A DNA stretch of 64,000 nt from Candidatus Competibacteraceae bacterium (GCA_016712625.1 JADJQQ010000001.1:1302001-1366000), one strand, 5' to 3'. Positions 36,655 through 45,871 are shown, counted from the stretch's first letter. The notes: a model not told the origin generated them from the sequence alone. A program made the numbers and translations.

Positions 36655-37518
36655 ATGGCCGGTGCCAAAGAGATACGAACCAAAATCAAGAGTATTAAAA
36701 GTACTCAGAAAATCACCAAAGCCATGGAAATGGTGGCGGCGAGCAAGATGCGCAAGGCTCAGGAACGCATGAAGGCGGCCCGGCCCTATGCAGCCAAGAT
36801 TCGTAACGTGATCTCGCACTTGGCGCATGCGCATACCGAGTACCGGAGTCCGGGATTAATCGAGCGCGATCTCAAGCGAGTTGGCTTGATCGTGGTTTCG
36901 ACGGATCGCGGTCTGTGCGGTGGGTTGAATACCAATCTGTTCAAGGCTACGATCCTGGCCATGCAGCAATGGCGGGATCGCGGCGTCGAGATTGATGTTT
37001 GCACCGTCGGCACCAAGGCGTTTCAATTTTTTCGCCGGCTGAAAGGCAACGTGGTGGCCCATGTCTCCCACTTGGGCGATGCACCCCGTTTTGAAGATGT
37101 GCTTGGGCCGGTTAAGATAATGATGGATGCCTTCGACGAGGGGCGGGTCGATGCGGTTTATCTGGTGTACAACGAGTTCGTGAACACCATGAGCCAGAAG
37201 CCCAAGATTGAGCAGTTGGTGCCGATTACCGCCGAAGTGCAGGGATCGGCCCCAACCCATCGTTGGGATTACATCTACGAACCCGATCCGCAGGATCTCA
37301 TCGAGATGTTGCTGCGACGTTACAGCGAATCGGTGGTGTATCAATCGCTCGTGGAAAACGTCGCCAGTGAAATGGCCGCCCGCATGGTCGCCATGAAGAG
37401 CGCCTCGGACAATGCGGGCACGCTCATCGATGAGCTACAACTGATTTACAACAAGGCCCGGCAAGCGTCGATCACCCAGGAACTGGCCGAGATCGTGGGT
37501 GGCGCTGCGGCGGTATAG
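36655..37518 (+). CDS. atpG: ATP synthase F1 subunit gamma
   Basis: 287 residues, the same length as E. coli. The N-terminal helix KEIRTKIKSIKSTQKITKAMEMVAASKM and the C-terminal helix (ARMVAMKSASDNAGTLIDELQLIYNKARQ) form the coiled-coil shaft turning inside the alpha-beta ring, and the middle (DRGLCGGLNTNLFK) is the Rossmann-like part. It starts 11 bases after atpA. Confidence 0.97.
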   Translation: MAGAKEIRTKIKSIKSTQKITKAMEMVAASKMRKAQERMKAARPYAAKIRNVISHLAHAHTEYRSPGLIERDLKRVGLIVVSTDRGLCGGLNTNLFKATILAMQQWRDRGVEIDVCTVGTKAFQFFRRLKGNVVAHVSHLGDAPRFEDVLGPVKIMMDAFDEGRVDAVYLVYNEFVNTMSQKPKIEQLVPITAEVQGSAPTHRWDYIYEPDPQDLIEMLLRRYSESVVYQSLVENVASEMAARMVAMKSASDNAGTLIDELQLIYNKARQASITQELAEIVGGAAAV

Positions 37519-37583
37519 GGAATGCGGCGAGCGCTCGCTTTCCGGGCGGGCGCGCGGTGAAACACATTAAGGGGAACCCAAGA

Positions 37584-38960
37584 ATGAGTTCTGGCAATAT
37601 CGTGCAAATCATCGGCGCGGTGGTGGACGTCGAGTTCCCGCGCGGAGCGGTGCCCAAAATCTACGACGCGCTACGCCTTGACGAAAACGGGCTAGTCCTG
37701 GAAGTACAACAGCAGTTGGGTGACGGCGTGGTGCGTACCATCGCGATGGGACCCTCGGAAGGGCTGAAACGCAACATGGCGGTCTCCAATACCGGCGCGC
37801 CGGTCACCGTGCCGGTGGGCAAGGGCACCTTGGGGCGGATCATGAACGTGCTGGGGATACCGATCGACCATAAGGGGCCGGTGGAAACCGACACCTATCG
37901 CGCCATCCATCAGCCGGCTCCTGATTTTGCCGATCAGTCGGGCGCGACCGAGCTACTGGAAACCGGCATCAAGGTGATCGATCTGCTTTGTCCGTTCGCC
38001 AAGGGCGGTAAGATTGGCCTGTTTGGCGGCGCGGGTGTGGGCAAAACCGTCAACATGATGGAGCTGATTCGCAACATCGCCATCGAACACTCCGGGTATT
38101 CGGTGTTCGCTGGCGTGGGTGAGCGCACCCGTGAAGGCAACGACTTCTATCACGAAATGAAGGAGTCGAACGTGCTAGACAAGGTGGCGCTGGTTTATGG
38201 CCAGATGAACGAGCCGCCCGGCAACCGTCTGCGGGTGGGATTGACCGGCCTGTCGATCGCTGAAAATTTCCGCGATGAAGGCCGCGATGTGCTGCTGTTC
38301 ATCGACAATATTTATCGTTATACCCTAGCGGGCACCGAATGTTCGGCGCTGCTCGGCCGCATGCCTTCGGCGGTGGGCTATCAGCCGACGCTGGCTGAGG
38401 AAATGGGGGTCTTGCAGGAGCGGATCACCTCAACGAAGGTGGGTTCAATCACCTCGATTCAAGCAGTGTACGTGCCCGCTGACGACTTGACCGACCACTC
38501 GCCAGCTACCACGTTTGCCCACTTGGACGCCACCGTCGTGTTGTCCCGCCAAATTGCCGAATTGGGTATCTATCCAGCGGTGGACCCGCTCGATTCCACT
38601 TCGCGGCAGTTGGACCCGTTGGTCGTTGGGCAGGATCACTACGATACCGCCCGCTCGGTGCAGAGCACGCTGCAACGCTACAAGGAGCTCAAGGATATCA
38701 TCGCCATTCTGGGTATGGACGAGCTGTCCGAGGAAGACCGACTGGTGGTGGCGCGGGCGCGCAAGATCCAACGCTTTCTGTCGCAACCGTTCTTTGTGGC
38801 CGAAGTGTTCACCGGTTCCTCCGGTAAGTATGTCGCGCTCAAGGACACCATCGCGGCGTTCAAAGGCATTGTCGCTGGTGAATACGATCATTTGCCCGAG
38901 CAAGCGTTCTATATGGTCGGCTCGATCGATGAGGCCGTGGAAAAGGCGACCAAGCTGTAA
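37584..38960 (+). CDS. atpD: ATP synthase F1 subunit beta
   Basis: 458 residues from the ATG at 37584 (MSSGNIVQIIGAV), which has AAGGGGAA in front; E. coli AtpD is 460. Catalytic nucleotide site: Walker A GGAGVGKT near 148-155, the catalytic Glu in GVGERTREGNDFYHEM near 176-190, Walker B VLLFIDNIYRYT near 232-243 and the DELSEED helical segment near 380 that touches gamma. One small departure: IDNIYRYT replaces the common VDNIYRYT/IDNIFRFT. This subunit makes ATP from ADP and phosphate. Confidence 0.98.
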   Translation: MSSGNIVQIIGAVVDVEFPRGAVPKIYDALRLDENGLVLEVQQQLGDGVVRTIAMGPSEGLKRNMAVSNTGAPVTVPVGKGTLGRIMNVLGIPIDHKGPVETDTYRAIHQPAPDFADQSGATELLETGIKVIDLLCPFAKGGKIGLFGGAGVGKTVNMMELIRNIAIEHSGYSVFAGVGERTREGNDFYHEMKESNVLDKVALVYGQMNEPPGNRLRVGLTGLSIAENFRDEGRDVLLFIDNIYRYTLAGTECSALLGRMPSAVGYQPTLAEEMGVLQERITSTKVGSITSIQAVYVPADDLTDHSPATTFAHLDATVVLSRQIAELGIYPAVDPLDSTSRQLDPLVVGQDHYDTARSVQSTLQRYKELKDIIAILGMDELSEEDRLVVARARKIQRFLSQPFFVAEVFTGSSGKYVALKDTIAAFKGIVAGEYDHLPEQAFYMVGSIDEAVEKATKL

Positions 38961-39020
38961 TGGAACCACGGCCCCGGTTGTGGGGCCGCGTTTCATGCTA
39001 ACCGACCAGGAGATGTACTG

Positions 39021-39449
39021 ATGGCCATGACACTGCATGTGGACATCGTTAGCGCGGAAAAGGAGCTTTTCTCCGGCCCCGCCGAGATGGTCACCGCGCC
39101 GGGGGAGCAGGGCGAACTCGGTATTTTGCCCCGCCATAGCCAGCTATTGACGCGACTGAAGCCCGGCCAAGTTCGTGTGAAACTGCAAGGCGGCGAAGAG
39201 CAGATATTTTATGTATCGGGCGGTCTGCTGGAAGTGCAGCCGAGCTTGGTGACGATTTTGTCTGATACGGCCGAGCGGGCTAGAGATTTGGACGAAGCGG
39301 CCGCGCAGTCGGCCAAGCAGCGCGCCGAACAGGTGATCGCCGCGCACCAAAGCGACTTTGAATACGCCAGAGCCAAGGCCGAGCTGGCCGAGGCGATCGC
39401 TCAGTTACAGACGATTGAGAAACTGCGGAAAATGCGCAAATCAGGCTGA
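39021..39449 (+). CDS. atpC: ATP synthase F1 subunit epsilon
   Basis: 142 residues. An AGGAG box lies nine bases before the ATG at 39021. The N-terminal beta-sandwich (VDIVSAEKELFSG, GELGILPRHSQLLTRLKPG, YVSGGLLEVQPSLVTILSDTAERA) binds gamma and the c-ring; the C-terminal two-helix part (AAAQSAKQRAEQVIAAH) can inhibit ATP hydrolysis. Last gene of the operon, followed by an intrinsic terminator. Confidence 0.96.
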   Translation: MAMTLHVDIVSAEKELFSGPAEMVTAPGEQGELGILPRHSQLLTRLKPGQVRVKLQGGEEQIFYVSGGLLEVQPSLVTILSDTAERARDLDEAAAQSAKQRAEQVIAAHQSDFEYARAKAELAEAIAQLQTIEKLRKMRKSG

Positions 39450-39484
39450 CAGACTAATAACAATAATAACTTGATCCCCCATTG

Positions 39485-39511
39485 GGCCGTGAATTTTCTC
39501 ACGGCCTTTTT
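39485..39511 (+). terminator. Intrinsic terminator of the atp operon
   Basis: GGCCGTGA (39485-39492), a six-base loop, TCACGGCC (39499-39506), then TTTTTATTTTTT. A textbook hairpin and T run 35 bases after atpC. Confidence 0.92.
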
Positions 39512-39635
39512 ATTTTTTGAGGTCAAATATCCAATGTGAAGGCATGGCTGCGAAGCCATGTCGTGGTGCGGTCGATTATTCCTGTAGCAAGGTTGGTTAC
39601 AATAGCAGCCTATTTTCATGAGAGGCGTATTTGTC

Positions 39636-41012
39636 ATGCAGCAGCTTTCGGTCCTCATCCTTGCCGCCGGCAAGGGCAAGCGAATGGTTTCGGATTTGCC
39701 CAAAGTATTACACCAGGTTGGCGGCAAGCCCTTGCTCGCGCATGTCTTGGCCACGGCCAGTGGCCTCGACGCAACGGCGCGGTTGGTGGTGTACGGACAT
39801 GGCGGCGAAGCGGTTAAGACCGCCTTTACTGGCGAGCAAGACATACTATGGGTCGAGCAGGCCCAGCAATTGGGAACCGGCCATGCCGTGACCCAGGCCA
39901 TGCCGCTACTCGACGCCGCCAGTGTGGTGTTGGTGCTTTATGGGGATGTGCCGTTGATACAGCCAGCGACCCTGCAACCCTTAGTCGCGGAAGCCAGGCA
40001 GGGTCGCTTGGCGCTGCTGACGGTCGAATTGGCCGATCCCGCGGGCTATGGCCGCATCGTCCGCGATGAGCGAGGCCAGGTGCAACGCATTGTCGAAGAA
40101 AAAGAGGCAACTTCCGCGGAACGCGCTCTGCGCGAGATCAATACTGGAATACTGGCGGTCTCTACTGAAAAGCTGCGCCGCTGGGTGGCTGAGCTGAAAA
40201 ATGATAATTCGCAGGGAGAGTATTATCTGACTGACGTGATCGCTCTGGCGGTTCGCGATGGGGTCTCGGTGGAAGCGTTTACGGTGGCGGAACCCACCGA
40301 GGTGCAAGGCGTGAACGACCGCCGACAACTGGCCGAACTGGAGCGATTTTATCAGACGCGCCAGGCTGACGCCTTATTAGCCAGCGGTGCTACGTTGCTA
40401 GACCCGAAGCGAGTCGATGTTCGAGGCAGCGTGCAAAGCGGCAAGGATGTCGTCATCGACATCAACGTGGTGTTTGAAGGCACGGTGCGGCTGGGTGATC
40501 GGGTACGGATTGGCCCTTGCTGCTTGTTGCGCAATGCAACCATCGGGGACGATGTGGAAATCCTTTCCCATTGCTGGATCGAAGGCGCTGAAGTGGGCGC
40601 TGGCGCGCAGATTGGACCGTTCGCCCGGCTGCGGCCAGACACCCAATTGGCGGCTGGCGTTCATATCGGCAATTTTGTCGAGACGAAAAAAACCAGCATC
40701 GGTCCTGGTTCCAAAGTCAATCATTTGACCTATGTCGGCGACGCTGAAATCGGCGCGAAGGTCAATGTCGGCGCCGGCACGATCACCTGCAACTATGATG
40801 GCGCCAACAAGCACAAGACCATTATCGACGATGGCGCCTTCATCGGCTCGAACAGTTCGCTGGTGGCGCCAGTCCGGATCGGTAAGGGGGCGACGGTGGG
40901 CGCCGGATCATCGGTCAGCCGCGATGTGCCGGATGGTGGGCTGTGCTTGACCCGCGCGCCGCGCAAGGATGTGGCGAATTGGGAGCGGCCCATCAAACCG
41001 ACCAAGCGCTAA
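39636..41012 (+). CDS. glmU: Bifunctional UDP-GlcNAc pyrophosphorylase / GlcN-1-P acetyltransferase
   Basis: 458 residues from the ATG at 39636, preceded by GAGAGG; E. coli GlmU has 456. The N-terminal pyrophosphorylase has LILAAGKGKRM near 5-15 and YGDVPLI near 100; the C-terminal left-handed beta-helix acetyltransferase (about 250-450) has hexapeptide turns such as VGAGAQIGPFARLRP and the catalytic His/Asn region NFVETKKTSIGPGSKVNHLTYVGD near 340-364. It makes UDP-N-acetylglucosamine for peptidoglycan and lipopolysaccharide. The usual neighbour glmS is not in the next 20 kb. A hairpin CATGGCT-GCGA-AGCCATG lies in its leader at 39543-39560. Confidence 0.96.
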   Translation: MQQLSVLILAAGKGKRMVSDLPKVLHQVGGKPLLAHVLATASGLDATARLVVYGHGGEAVKTAFTGEQDILWVEQAQQLGTGHAVTQAMPLLDAASVVLVLYGDVPLIQPATLQPLVAEARQGRLALLTVELADPAGYGRIVRDERGQVQRIVEEKEATSAERALREINTGILAVSTEKLRRWVAELKNDNSQGEYYLTDVIALAVRDGVSVEAFTVAEPTEVQGVNDRRQLAELERFYQTRQADALLASGATLLDPKRVDVRGSVQSGKDVVIDINVVFEGTVRLGDRVRIGPCCLLRNATIGDDVEILSHCWIEGAEVGAGAQIGPFARLRPDTQLAAGVHIGNFVETKKTSIGPGSKVNHLTYVGDAEIGAKVNVGAGTITCNYDGANKHKTIIDDGAFIGSNSSLVAPVRIGKGATVGAGSSVSRDVPDGGLCLTRAPRKDVANWERPIKPTKR

Positions 41013-41049
41013 AATCGGGTTATCCTTCTGTGTTTGAAACGAGCCTGTC

Positions 41050-42465
41050 ATGATTAAAACCCGCTTTGCCCCCAGCCCCACCGGCTATTTGCACATCGGC
41101 GGCGCTCGCACCGCTTTATTTTCTTGGCTGTACGCCCGCCGGCACGGCGGGCCTTTCGTGTTGCGCATTGAGGATACCGATCTGGAGCGTTCTACACCGG
41201 CGGCGGTGAACGCTATTTTGGAGGGCATGAGCTGGCTGGGGCTGGATTACGATGAAGGGCCTTTCTATCAGACACAACGTTTTGATCGCTATCGTGAAGT
41301 CTTGCAGCAATTATTGCGTGAGGGCAAGGCATATTATTGTTACTGTACCCGTGAGGAATTGGACGCGTTGCGCGAAGAACAGCGCCGGCGGAAGGAAAAG
41401 CCGCGTTACGATGGCCGGCATCGCGATTATCAGGGACCCCCGCGTACCGGGGTGGAACCGGTCGTGCGGTTTAAAAATCCTACCGGTGGCCAAGTGGTGG
41501 TCGAAGATTTGATTCACGGCGACATCGTGTTTCAGAATGCCGAACTCGACGATTTGATTATTGCTCGGGCCGATGGTACGCCCACCTACAACTTCTGCGT
41601 GGTGGTGGACGACATGGATATGGGCATTACCCATGTCATTCGCGGTGACGATCACATCAACAATACGCCCAGGCAAATCAATATCCTGAAGGCATTGAAC
41701 GCGTCGGTTCCCAAATACGGACATGTGCCCATGATTCTTGGGCCGGACGGTCAAAAATTATCGAAACGGCATGGAGCGGCCAGCGTAATGGAGTATCGCG
41801 ACCTGGGCTATCTGCCGGAAGCGGTATTGAATTACTTGGTGCGGCTGGGATGGTCGCACGGCGATCAGGAGATTTTTTCGCTGGATGAGATGAGCGAGCT
41901 GTTCGATCTGGAGGGTTGCAACAAAGCGCCTTCAGCGATCAATCCTTCCAAGCTGATCTGGCTGAACAAACATTATCTAAAAACCCTTGATCCGGCCCAC
42001 GTTGCCCGCCATTTGAGCTGGCATATCGGCCAATTGGGAATCGATCCCTGCCAGGGGGCGCCGTTGACCGCGGTCGTCAAAGCCTTTGCCGAGCGTTCGG
42101 ACACTTTAAAGGAGATGGCGGAAGCCGCTAAATTTCTTTACCAGGAGTTCGAACATTATGACCTGAAAGCGGCGAGCAAAAACTTGGTGGGCACTGCCGA
42201 GAGTCCTTTGTTGCGATTGCATGAAGCGTTGACGGCCTTGCCAGAATGGCGGGCCGAACCTATTCATGAGGCGGTAAAAAAGGTGGCTGAAGAAAGCGGA
42301 TTGCCGTTGGGCAAGGTCGCCCAACCGTTGCGGGTTGCGGTTTCCGGTACGGCGGTCTCGCCCCCTATCGATGCGACCTTGGAGCTGCTAGGACGGGCCA
42401 AGACGCTAGCGCGAATCGAACGGGCGCTGTGTTTCATCCGCGACGCCGCCACTGGAAAGCATTGA
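41050..42465 (+). CDS. gltX: Glutamyl-tRNA synthetase
   Basis: 471 residues, class I synthetase. The HIGH motif appears as PSPTGYLHIGGARTAL at 8-23 and the KMSKS motif as QKLSKRHGA near 236-244. YYCYCTREELDAL near 97 marks the region that in E. coli binds zinc, with only part of the Cys set conserved. It charges tRNA-Glu; a tRNA-Glu gene follows 177 bases downstream, with tRNA-Ala between them. The gene starts 37 bases after glmU and may share its transcript. Confidence 0.96.
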   Translation: MIKTRFAPSPTGYLHIGGARTALFSWLYARRHGGPFVLRIEDTDLERSTPAAVNAILEGMSWLGLDYDEGPFYQTQRFDRYREVLQQLLREGKAYYCYCTREELDALREEQRRRKEKPRYDGRHRDYQGPPRTGVEPVVRFKNPTGGQVVVEDLIHGDIVFQNAELDDLIIARADGTPTYNFCVVVDDMDMGITHVIRGDDHINNTPRQINILKALNASVPKYGHVPMILGPDGQKLSKRHGAASVMEYRDLGYLPEAVLNYLVRLGWSHGDQEIFSLDEMSELFDLEGCNKAPSAINPSKLIWLNKHYLKTLDPAHVARHLSWHIGQLGIDPCQGAPLTAVVKAFAERSDTLKEMAEAAKFLYQEFEHYDLKAASKNLVGTAESPLLRLHEALTALPEWRAEPIHEAVKKVAEESGLPLGKVAQPLRVAVSGTAVSPPIDATLELLGRAKTLARIERALCFIRDAATGKH

Positions 42466-42472
42466 GCGAGAG

Positions 42473-42501
42473 TTGACAGAGAAGTGTAAAAATTTTATTC
42501 T
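42473..42501 (+). promoter_or_regulatory. Promoter of tRNA-Ala
   Basis: Perfect TTGACA (42473-42478), exactly 17 bases, TATTCT (42496-42501). The tRNA starts 18 bases later. A strong stable-RNA promoter. Confidence 0.8.
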
Positions 42502-42518
42502 GATCGTCTAGGAATTTT

Positions 42519-42594
42519 GGGGCCATAGCTCAGCTGGGAGAGCGCCTGCATGGCATGCAGGAGGTCGTCGGTTCGATCCCGTCTGGCTCCACCA
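42519..42594 (+). tRNA. tRNA-Ala (anticodon GGC)
   Basis: 76 bases with encoded CCA. Acceptor stem GGGGCCA pairs with TGGCTCC (one G-T pair); D arm GCTCAGCTGGGAGAGC; anticodon stem CCTGC/GCAGG with loop ATGGCAT, so the anticodon is GGC; T arm with GGTTCGATCC. All conserved positions are in place. Confidence 0.97.
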
Positions 42595-42599
42595 ACCTT

Positions 42600-42626
42600 A
42601 ACCGTCTGAAGCCGACGGTTTATTTT
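42600..42626 (+). terminator. Intrinsic terminator between the two tRNA genes
   Basis: AACCGTC (42600-42606), loop TGAAGCC, GACGGTT (42614-42620), then TATTTTT. It implies that tRNA-Ala ends here and that tRNA-Glu is read by leak-through or from its own start. Confidence 0.7.
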
Positions 42627-42641
42627 TATCATCTTCATTAA

Positions 42642-42717
42642 GTCCCCATCGTCTAGAGGCCGAGGACACCGCCCTTTCACGGCAGTAACAGGGGTTCGAA
42701 TCCCCTTGGGGACGCCA
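42642..42717 (+). tRNA. tRNA-Glu (anticodon TTC)
   Basis: 76 bases with encoded CCA, nearly identical to the E. coli molecule. Acceptor GTCCCCA/TGGGGAC, anticodon loop CTTTCAC. In the anticodon stem CCGCC faces GGCAG, leaving a C28-A42 mismatch where E. coli has C-G. Position 13, the TruD target, is in the D arm. Confidence 0.96.
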
Positions 42718-42874
42718 TTCCTTCATTGTCATTGGATAGGCCAGCCTTCCAGCGGGTTCTGGCATGGCCCGTATCGGGAGCCAGCGCGATCCGTGGCTTT
42801 CCAGCAATGAATGCTGTGTATCAGCGCTTTCCGCACGATAAACTAAGCACTGATTTCCCACTGGGACGGTGGAT

Positions 42875-43768
42875 ATGCAAGGTTTTGGACCACGCAGCTT
42901 AACTCCGCGCGATGGTTGGGACTGGCTAATTCAAGCGTGGCAAATCATGTGGCGGCGACCGTGGCTATTCGTGGCGGTGGCTTTGTTCGCGCCAGGTGGC
43001 AGCGCCCTGCTTTTGGTTCTGCCGATCTGGGAATGGTGGCTGCCGCTGACAGGAGGTTGGGTAGCGCTGGTTGCAACCGTATTCTGTTATGGCCTGCCGC
43101 TAAGCTTGACGGTGACGCTGGCCTGTGGCTTGGCGCGCGCCGCTAACCGCAAGCGAGAAGTGGCATCGCGCCAATTATTCAATCGAACCGCGATTAAGGC
43201 GCTGGCCAGAACGACCCTGTTCCTGTTCTTGCTGATATTGCAGGGCTATCTGCTCGCTTACTGGATGCACAATCAGCTATTACAGGTGAGTATGGCGGCC
43301 GGCGGCGATTTGCCATCCCCGCCGTCTGGAAGTTTCGGCGTAGCCGGAACCCTCTTGGGAACACAGCTTAGCGTTTTGGGTGGCGTGTTATTGGATTTGC
43401 AAATCCTGTTGGCTGTTTTTTTGGTTCCGCTACAGCTATTTCGAGAACTCCCCCTATCGGCGTGCTGGCGGCGTAGTGTTTTGGCCATGCAACTCAACCC
43501 TTGGTTGTTCCCGGTGCTGGGTTTGATCGGTTTGGCGCTGCTGGTTTTGCCGTTCTTTCAATTGTTTTCGATCCTTGTCCAAGTATTGGCCTTGCCATTG
43601 CCTGTCTATTGGGGTGTGTTGTTATACGTCGCTTGGAACGATGTGTTCCAGGGTGGCGCCGAGGAGGAAGAGCTCGAGGAGATTCAGGATCAATGGCGAG
43701 CCAGCGTACCCGGCGGTTCCGTATCCCGTCAGTCGAACGCCAGGCGGGATTCAAACCGATTACCGTAA
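42875..43768 (+). CDS. Multispan membrane protein of unknown function
   Basis: 297 residues from the ATG at 42875, right after GGACGGTGGAT; a GTG two codons earlier is an alternative. Six hydrophobic segments are visible, for example WLFVAVALFAPGGSALLLVLPIW, WVALVATVFCYGLPLSLTVTLA, TLFLFLLILQGYLLAYWM and PVLGLIGLALLVLPFFQLFSILVQVLALPLPVYWGVLLY, with an amphipathic N-terminus (DGWDWLIQAWQIMWRRP). The layout resembles BPSS1780-type membrane proteins found in proteobacteria. The C-terminal tail is acidic, then rich in Arg and Ser. No enzyme motif is seen. The next gene starts 78 bases later. Confidence 0.68.
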   Translation: MQGFGPRSLTPRDGWDWLIQAWQIMWRRPWLFVAVALFAPGGSALLLVLPIWEWWLPLTGGWVALVATVFCYGLPLSLTVTLACGLARAANRKREVASRQLFNRTAIKALARTTLFLFLLILQGYLLAYWMHNQLLQVSMAAGGDLPSPPSGSFGVAGTLLGTQLSVLGGVLLDLQILLAVFLVPLQLFRELPLSACWRRSVLAMQLNPWLFPVLGLIGLALLVLPFFQLFSILVQVLALPLPVYWGVLLYVAWNDVFQGGAEEEELEEIQDQWRASVPGGSVSRQSNARRDSNRLP

Positions 43769-43846
43769 AATTCCCGCGTGCTTCCGAGGGGCTGGAAACG
43801 AACTCAGCTCCGGCAATTCGTGATGGCAATGATGAGGAGGTCGATG

Positions 43847-44392
43847 ATGTTACGAGTGAATCTTCTATTGTTAGCGCTCCTATTGTCGGCGCCCTTACCG
43901 GTGACTTTGGCCGGTGATTGCCCCGCCAGCCTCGACTTTCAAATCCGTCCGCTGGCCAGCGATCAACCTGAATCTCTGTGCCAGCGCTATGCTGGTAAAG
44001 TGCTGCTGGTGGTAAACACGGCGAGCAAATGCGGTTTCACACCCCAATACGATGGTTTGGAAGCTTTGTATCATCGTTATCGCGAACGCGGACTGGTGGT
44101 GCTGGGTTTTCCCTCGAACGATTTCGCTCAGGAGCCTGGGACCGAGCAAGATATCCAGAATTTTTGTCGTTTAAACTACGGCGTCCAATTTCCCATGTAT
44201 GAAAAAATTACAGTATCCGGCCCGGAAGCGCATCCGTTCTATCGGCGGTTGGCGGCGGAAAATGTTGGCTATCCCGAGTGGAATTTCAATAAGTACCTGC
44301 TTGATCGTCAAGGCAAGGTTGTCGCTCGCTTTCCGTCGAAAGTGGGTCCTGATGATCCCAAGCTGATCGCCGCCATTGAAAAATTACTTTGA
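43847..44392 (+). CDS. Exported glutathione peroxidase-type thiol peroxidase
   Basis: 181 residues from the ATG at 43847, six bases after AGGAGG. A signal peptide (LRVNLLLLALLLSAPLPVTLAG) puts it in the periplasm. The fold is glutathione peroxidase: VVNTASKCGFTPQYDGL holds the peroxidatic Cys (TGA/selenocysteine is absent), GFPSNDFAQEPGTE the Gln-region motif, and PEWNFNKYLLDRQG the Trp and Asn of the active site. Cys-type members usually reduce peroxides with thioredoxin-like partners. Which reductant works in the periplasm here is not known. Confidence 0.88.
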   Translation: MLRVNLLLLALLLSAPLPVTLAGDCPASLDFQIRPLASDQPESLCQRYAGKVLLVVNTASKCGFTPQYDGLEALYHRYRERGLVVLGFPSNDFAQEPGTEQDIQNFCRLNYGVQFPMYEKITVSGPEAHPFYRRLAAENVGYPEWNFNKYLLDRQGKVVARFPSKVGPDDPKLIAAIEKLL

Positions 44393-44434
44393 AAGCCATG
44401 CGCCCATTGGAAGAGCGGTCAACTTGAGGAAAAT

Positions 44435-45871
44435 TCAACAAGCCCATTCGTGTACGGGTTGGCCGCTCCGTTGCCGGTCCAGATAGGCCAGAGTCAATTC
44501 TGTCAGATCGGAGCCATGGCGGCTGAAAAAGCGCTGTTGCCAGTCCGCGCCGGTACAGCCGCTGGTCACTCTCGCGGTGATGATAGCCAGATAGGTCTGG
44601 ATATCCGCCGCGTCAATGTCCAGCGCGAGTAACCCGCGTCGGGCTAACGGCAATAATTCCTCTAAAAACAGTTGCTGCAACGGTAGACGCTGGCCGTTCA
44701 GCCACATCACCTCCGCTTGCAAACCATCCCGCGCCGCCGCATAAAAATTCGCTCGGCATAGCCCGAAATCGAGCGCTCTACTAATGGGGGGTTGCATTTG
44801 CGCCAAGCCATGCACCAGGCCGTAATACAAGGCCGCATTGGCGATAGTATCGGCAATGCTGGGGCCGGCCGGCATCACGCGATGCTCGATCCGCAGGTGT
44901 GGCGTTCCATCGGTTTCGAAACCGAGCAAAGGCCGGTTCCAGCGCCAGATCGTACCATTATGCAGACGCAGATGCGGCAATTGGGTTACGGGTTCTTGGC
45001 TGAGGTCGACGGGGAGTAATGGCGGATAATGAGTCAGATTTTCCTCGAATAACTCCAGCAGGGAATGCTGGACGTAACCGCCGCCGAAGCTGACCCGCCA
45101 GTGGCGCGGGTCATCCGAATGTTCTCCGCCAGCCAAGGCGACGCCTTGTTCGAACAAGGGAATACGGGTTTCCCGCCATAATACCTTGCCAAACAACAGC
45201 GGTGAATTGGCCGTTGCCGCCACCATCGGGGCCGATGCGGCCAGAGCCGCGTTAAAAAATGTCGCCCCTTGAGCGGGCGCAACTTGGAGATGGGTCTGAA
45301 ACGAAGTGGTGGCTGCTTCCAACATCACGTCAGGATGCGCCAGATTCAGCGTTTCAACGCCATGAATCGCCAGCTGCATCGGTCGGCCGCGTCGTCGCGC
45401 TAGGATTTGTTCATTGATCGCCCGATAGCGTTCCCGGCATGACATGTGTTCTAACGTTAAATTTTGAATCTGTAAGGTCGGGGGAATGCCGATTAACATG
45501 ACCAATCCGCCAAGCTCAGCCGCTACTCGCTGGCAGTGTTGCCAAAGGTGTTCGAGATTGGCGTGCATTTGCCGTAGCGCGGGGCCGTATAACGGCAGTT
45601 GCGGGGTGTTAAGCTCGATATTGAATACGCTGAGCTCCGGCACCACCAGCGGATTCGCCAGCCGCGCTAGAAAGACCTCGTTGATCGGCGCAGGTTGGCC
45701 TTGGCGATCCACCAGCCAGGCTTCGATCTCGAATCCTGCAACACCCTGCGTGGCGGTGAACCGTTCCACGCGGAACCAGTCCGCCAATTCGGCGGTTTCT
45801 GCGCGCAGGCGATTCTGAAAACGCCAAAAATCCTGTTGAGTGAACGCCGAGCAGAAAATTTCCTGACCCAT
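44435..45871 (-). CDS. GCS2-family carboxylate-amine ligase (glutamate-cysteine ligase-like)
   Basis: 478 residues. The fold of glutamate-cysteine ligase type 2/YbdK enzymes is suggested by FEIEAWLVDRQG near 48-58 (metal-binding Glu), ELSVFNIELNTPQLPL near 78-93 (second set of Glu ligands), LIGIPPTLQ, HGVETLNL, SFQTHLQVAP near 190-199 and PHLRIEHRVMPAGPSIAD near 322-340. These enzymes join a carboxylic acid to an amine using ATP; glutathione or a related thiol peptide is a reasonable product, fitting the neighbouring peroxidase and the glutathione-dependent genes at 55180-57147, but the substrate is inferred. Confidence 0.75.
   Translation of the reverse strand: MGQEIFCSAFTQQDFWRFQNRLRAETAELADWFRVERFTATQGVAGFEIEAWLVDRQGQPAPINEVFLARLANPLVVPELSVFNIELNTPQLPLYGPALRQMHANLEHLWQHCQRVAAELGGLVMLIGIPPTLQIQNLTLEHMSCRERYRAINEQILARRRGRPMQLAIHGVETLNLAHPDVMLEAATTSFQTHLQVAPAQGATFFNAALAASAPMVAATANSPLLFGKVLWRETRIPLFEQGVALAGGEHSDDPRHWRVSFGGGYVQHSLLELFEENLTHYPPLLPVDLSQEPVTQLPHLRLHNGTIWRWNRPLLGFETDGTPHLRIEHRVMPAGPSIADTIANAALYYGLVHGLAQMQPPISRALDFGLCRANFYAAARDGLQAEVMWLNGQRLPLQQLFLEELLPLARRGLLALDIDAADIQTYLAIITARVTSGCTGADWQQRFFSRHGSDLTELTLAYLDRQRSGQPVHEWAC

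Noticed and set aside
43847..44392. Selenocysteine-type glutathione peroxidase
   Set aside because: The active-site codon is Cys (SKCGFT), with no in-frame TGA.
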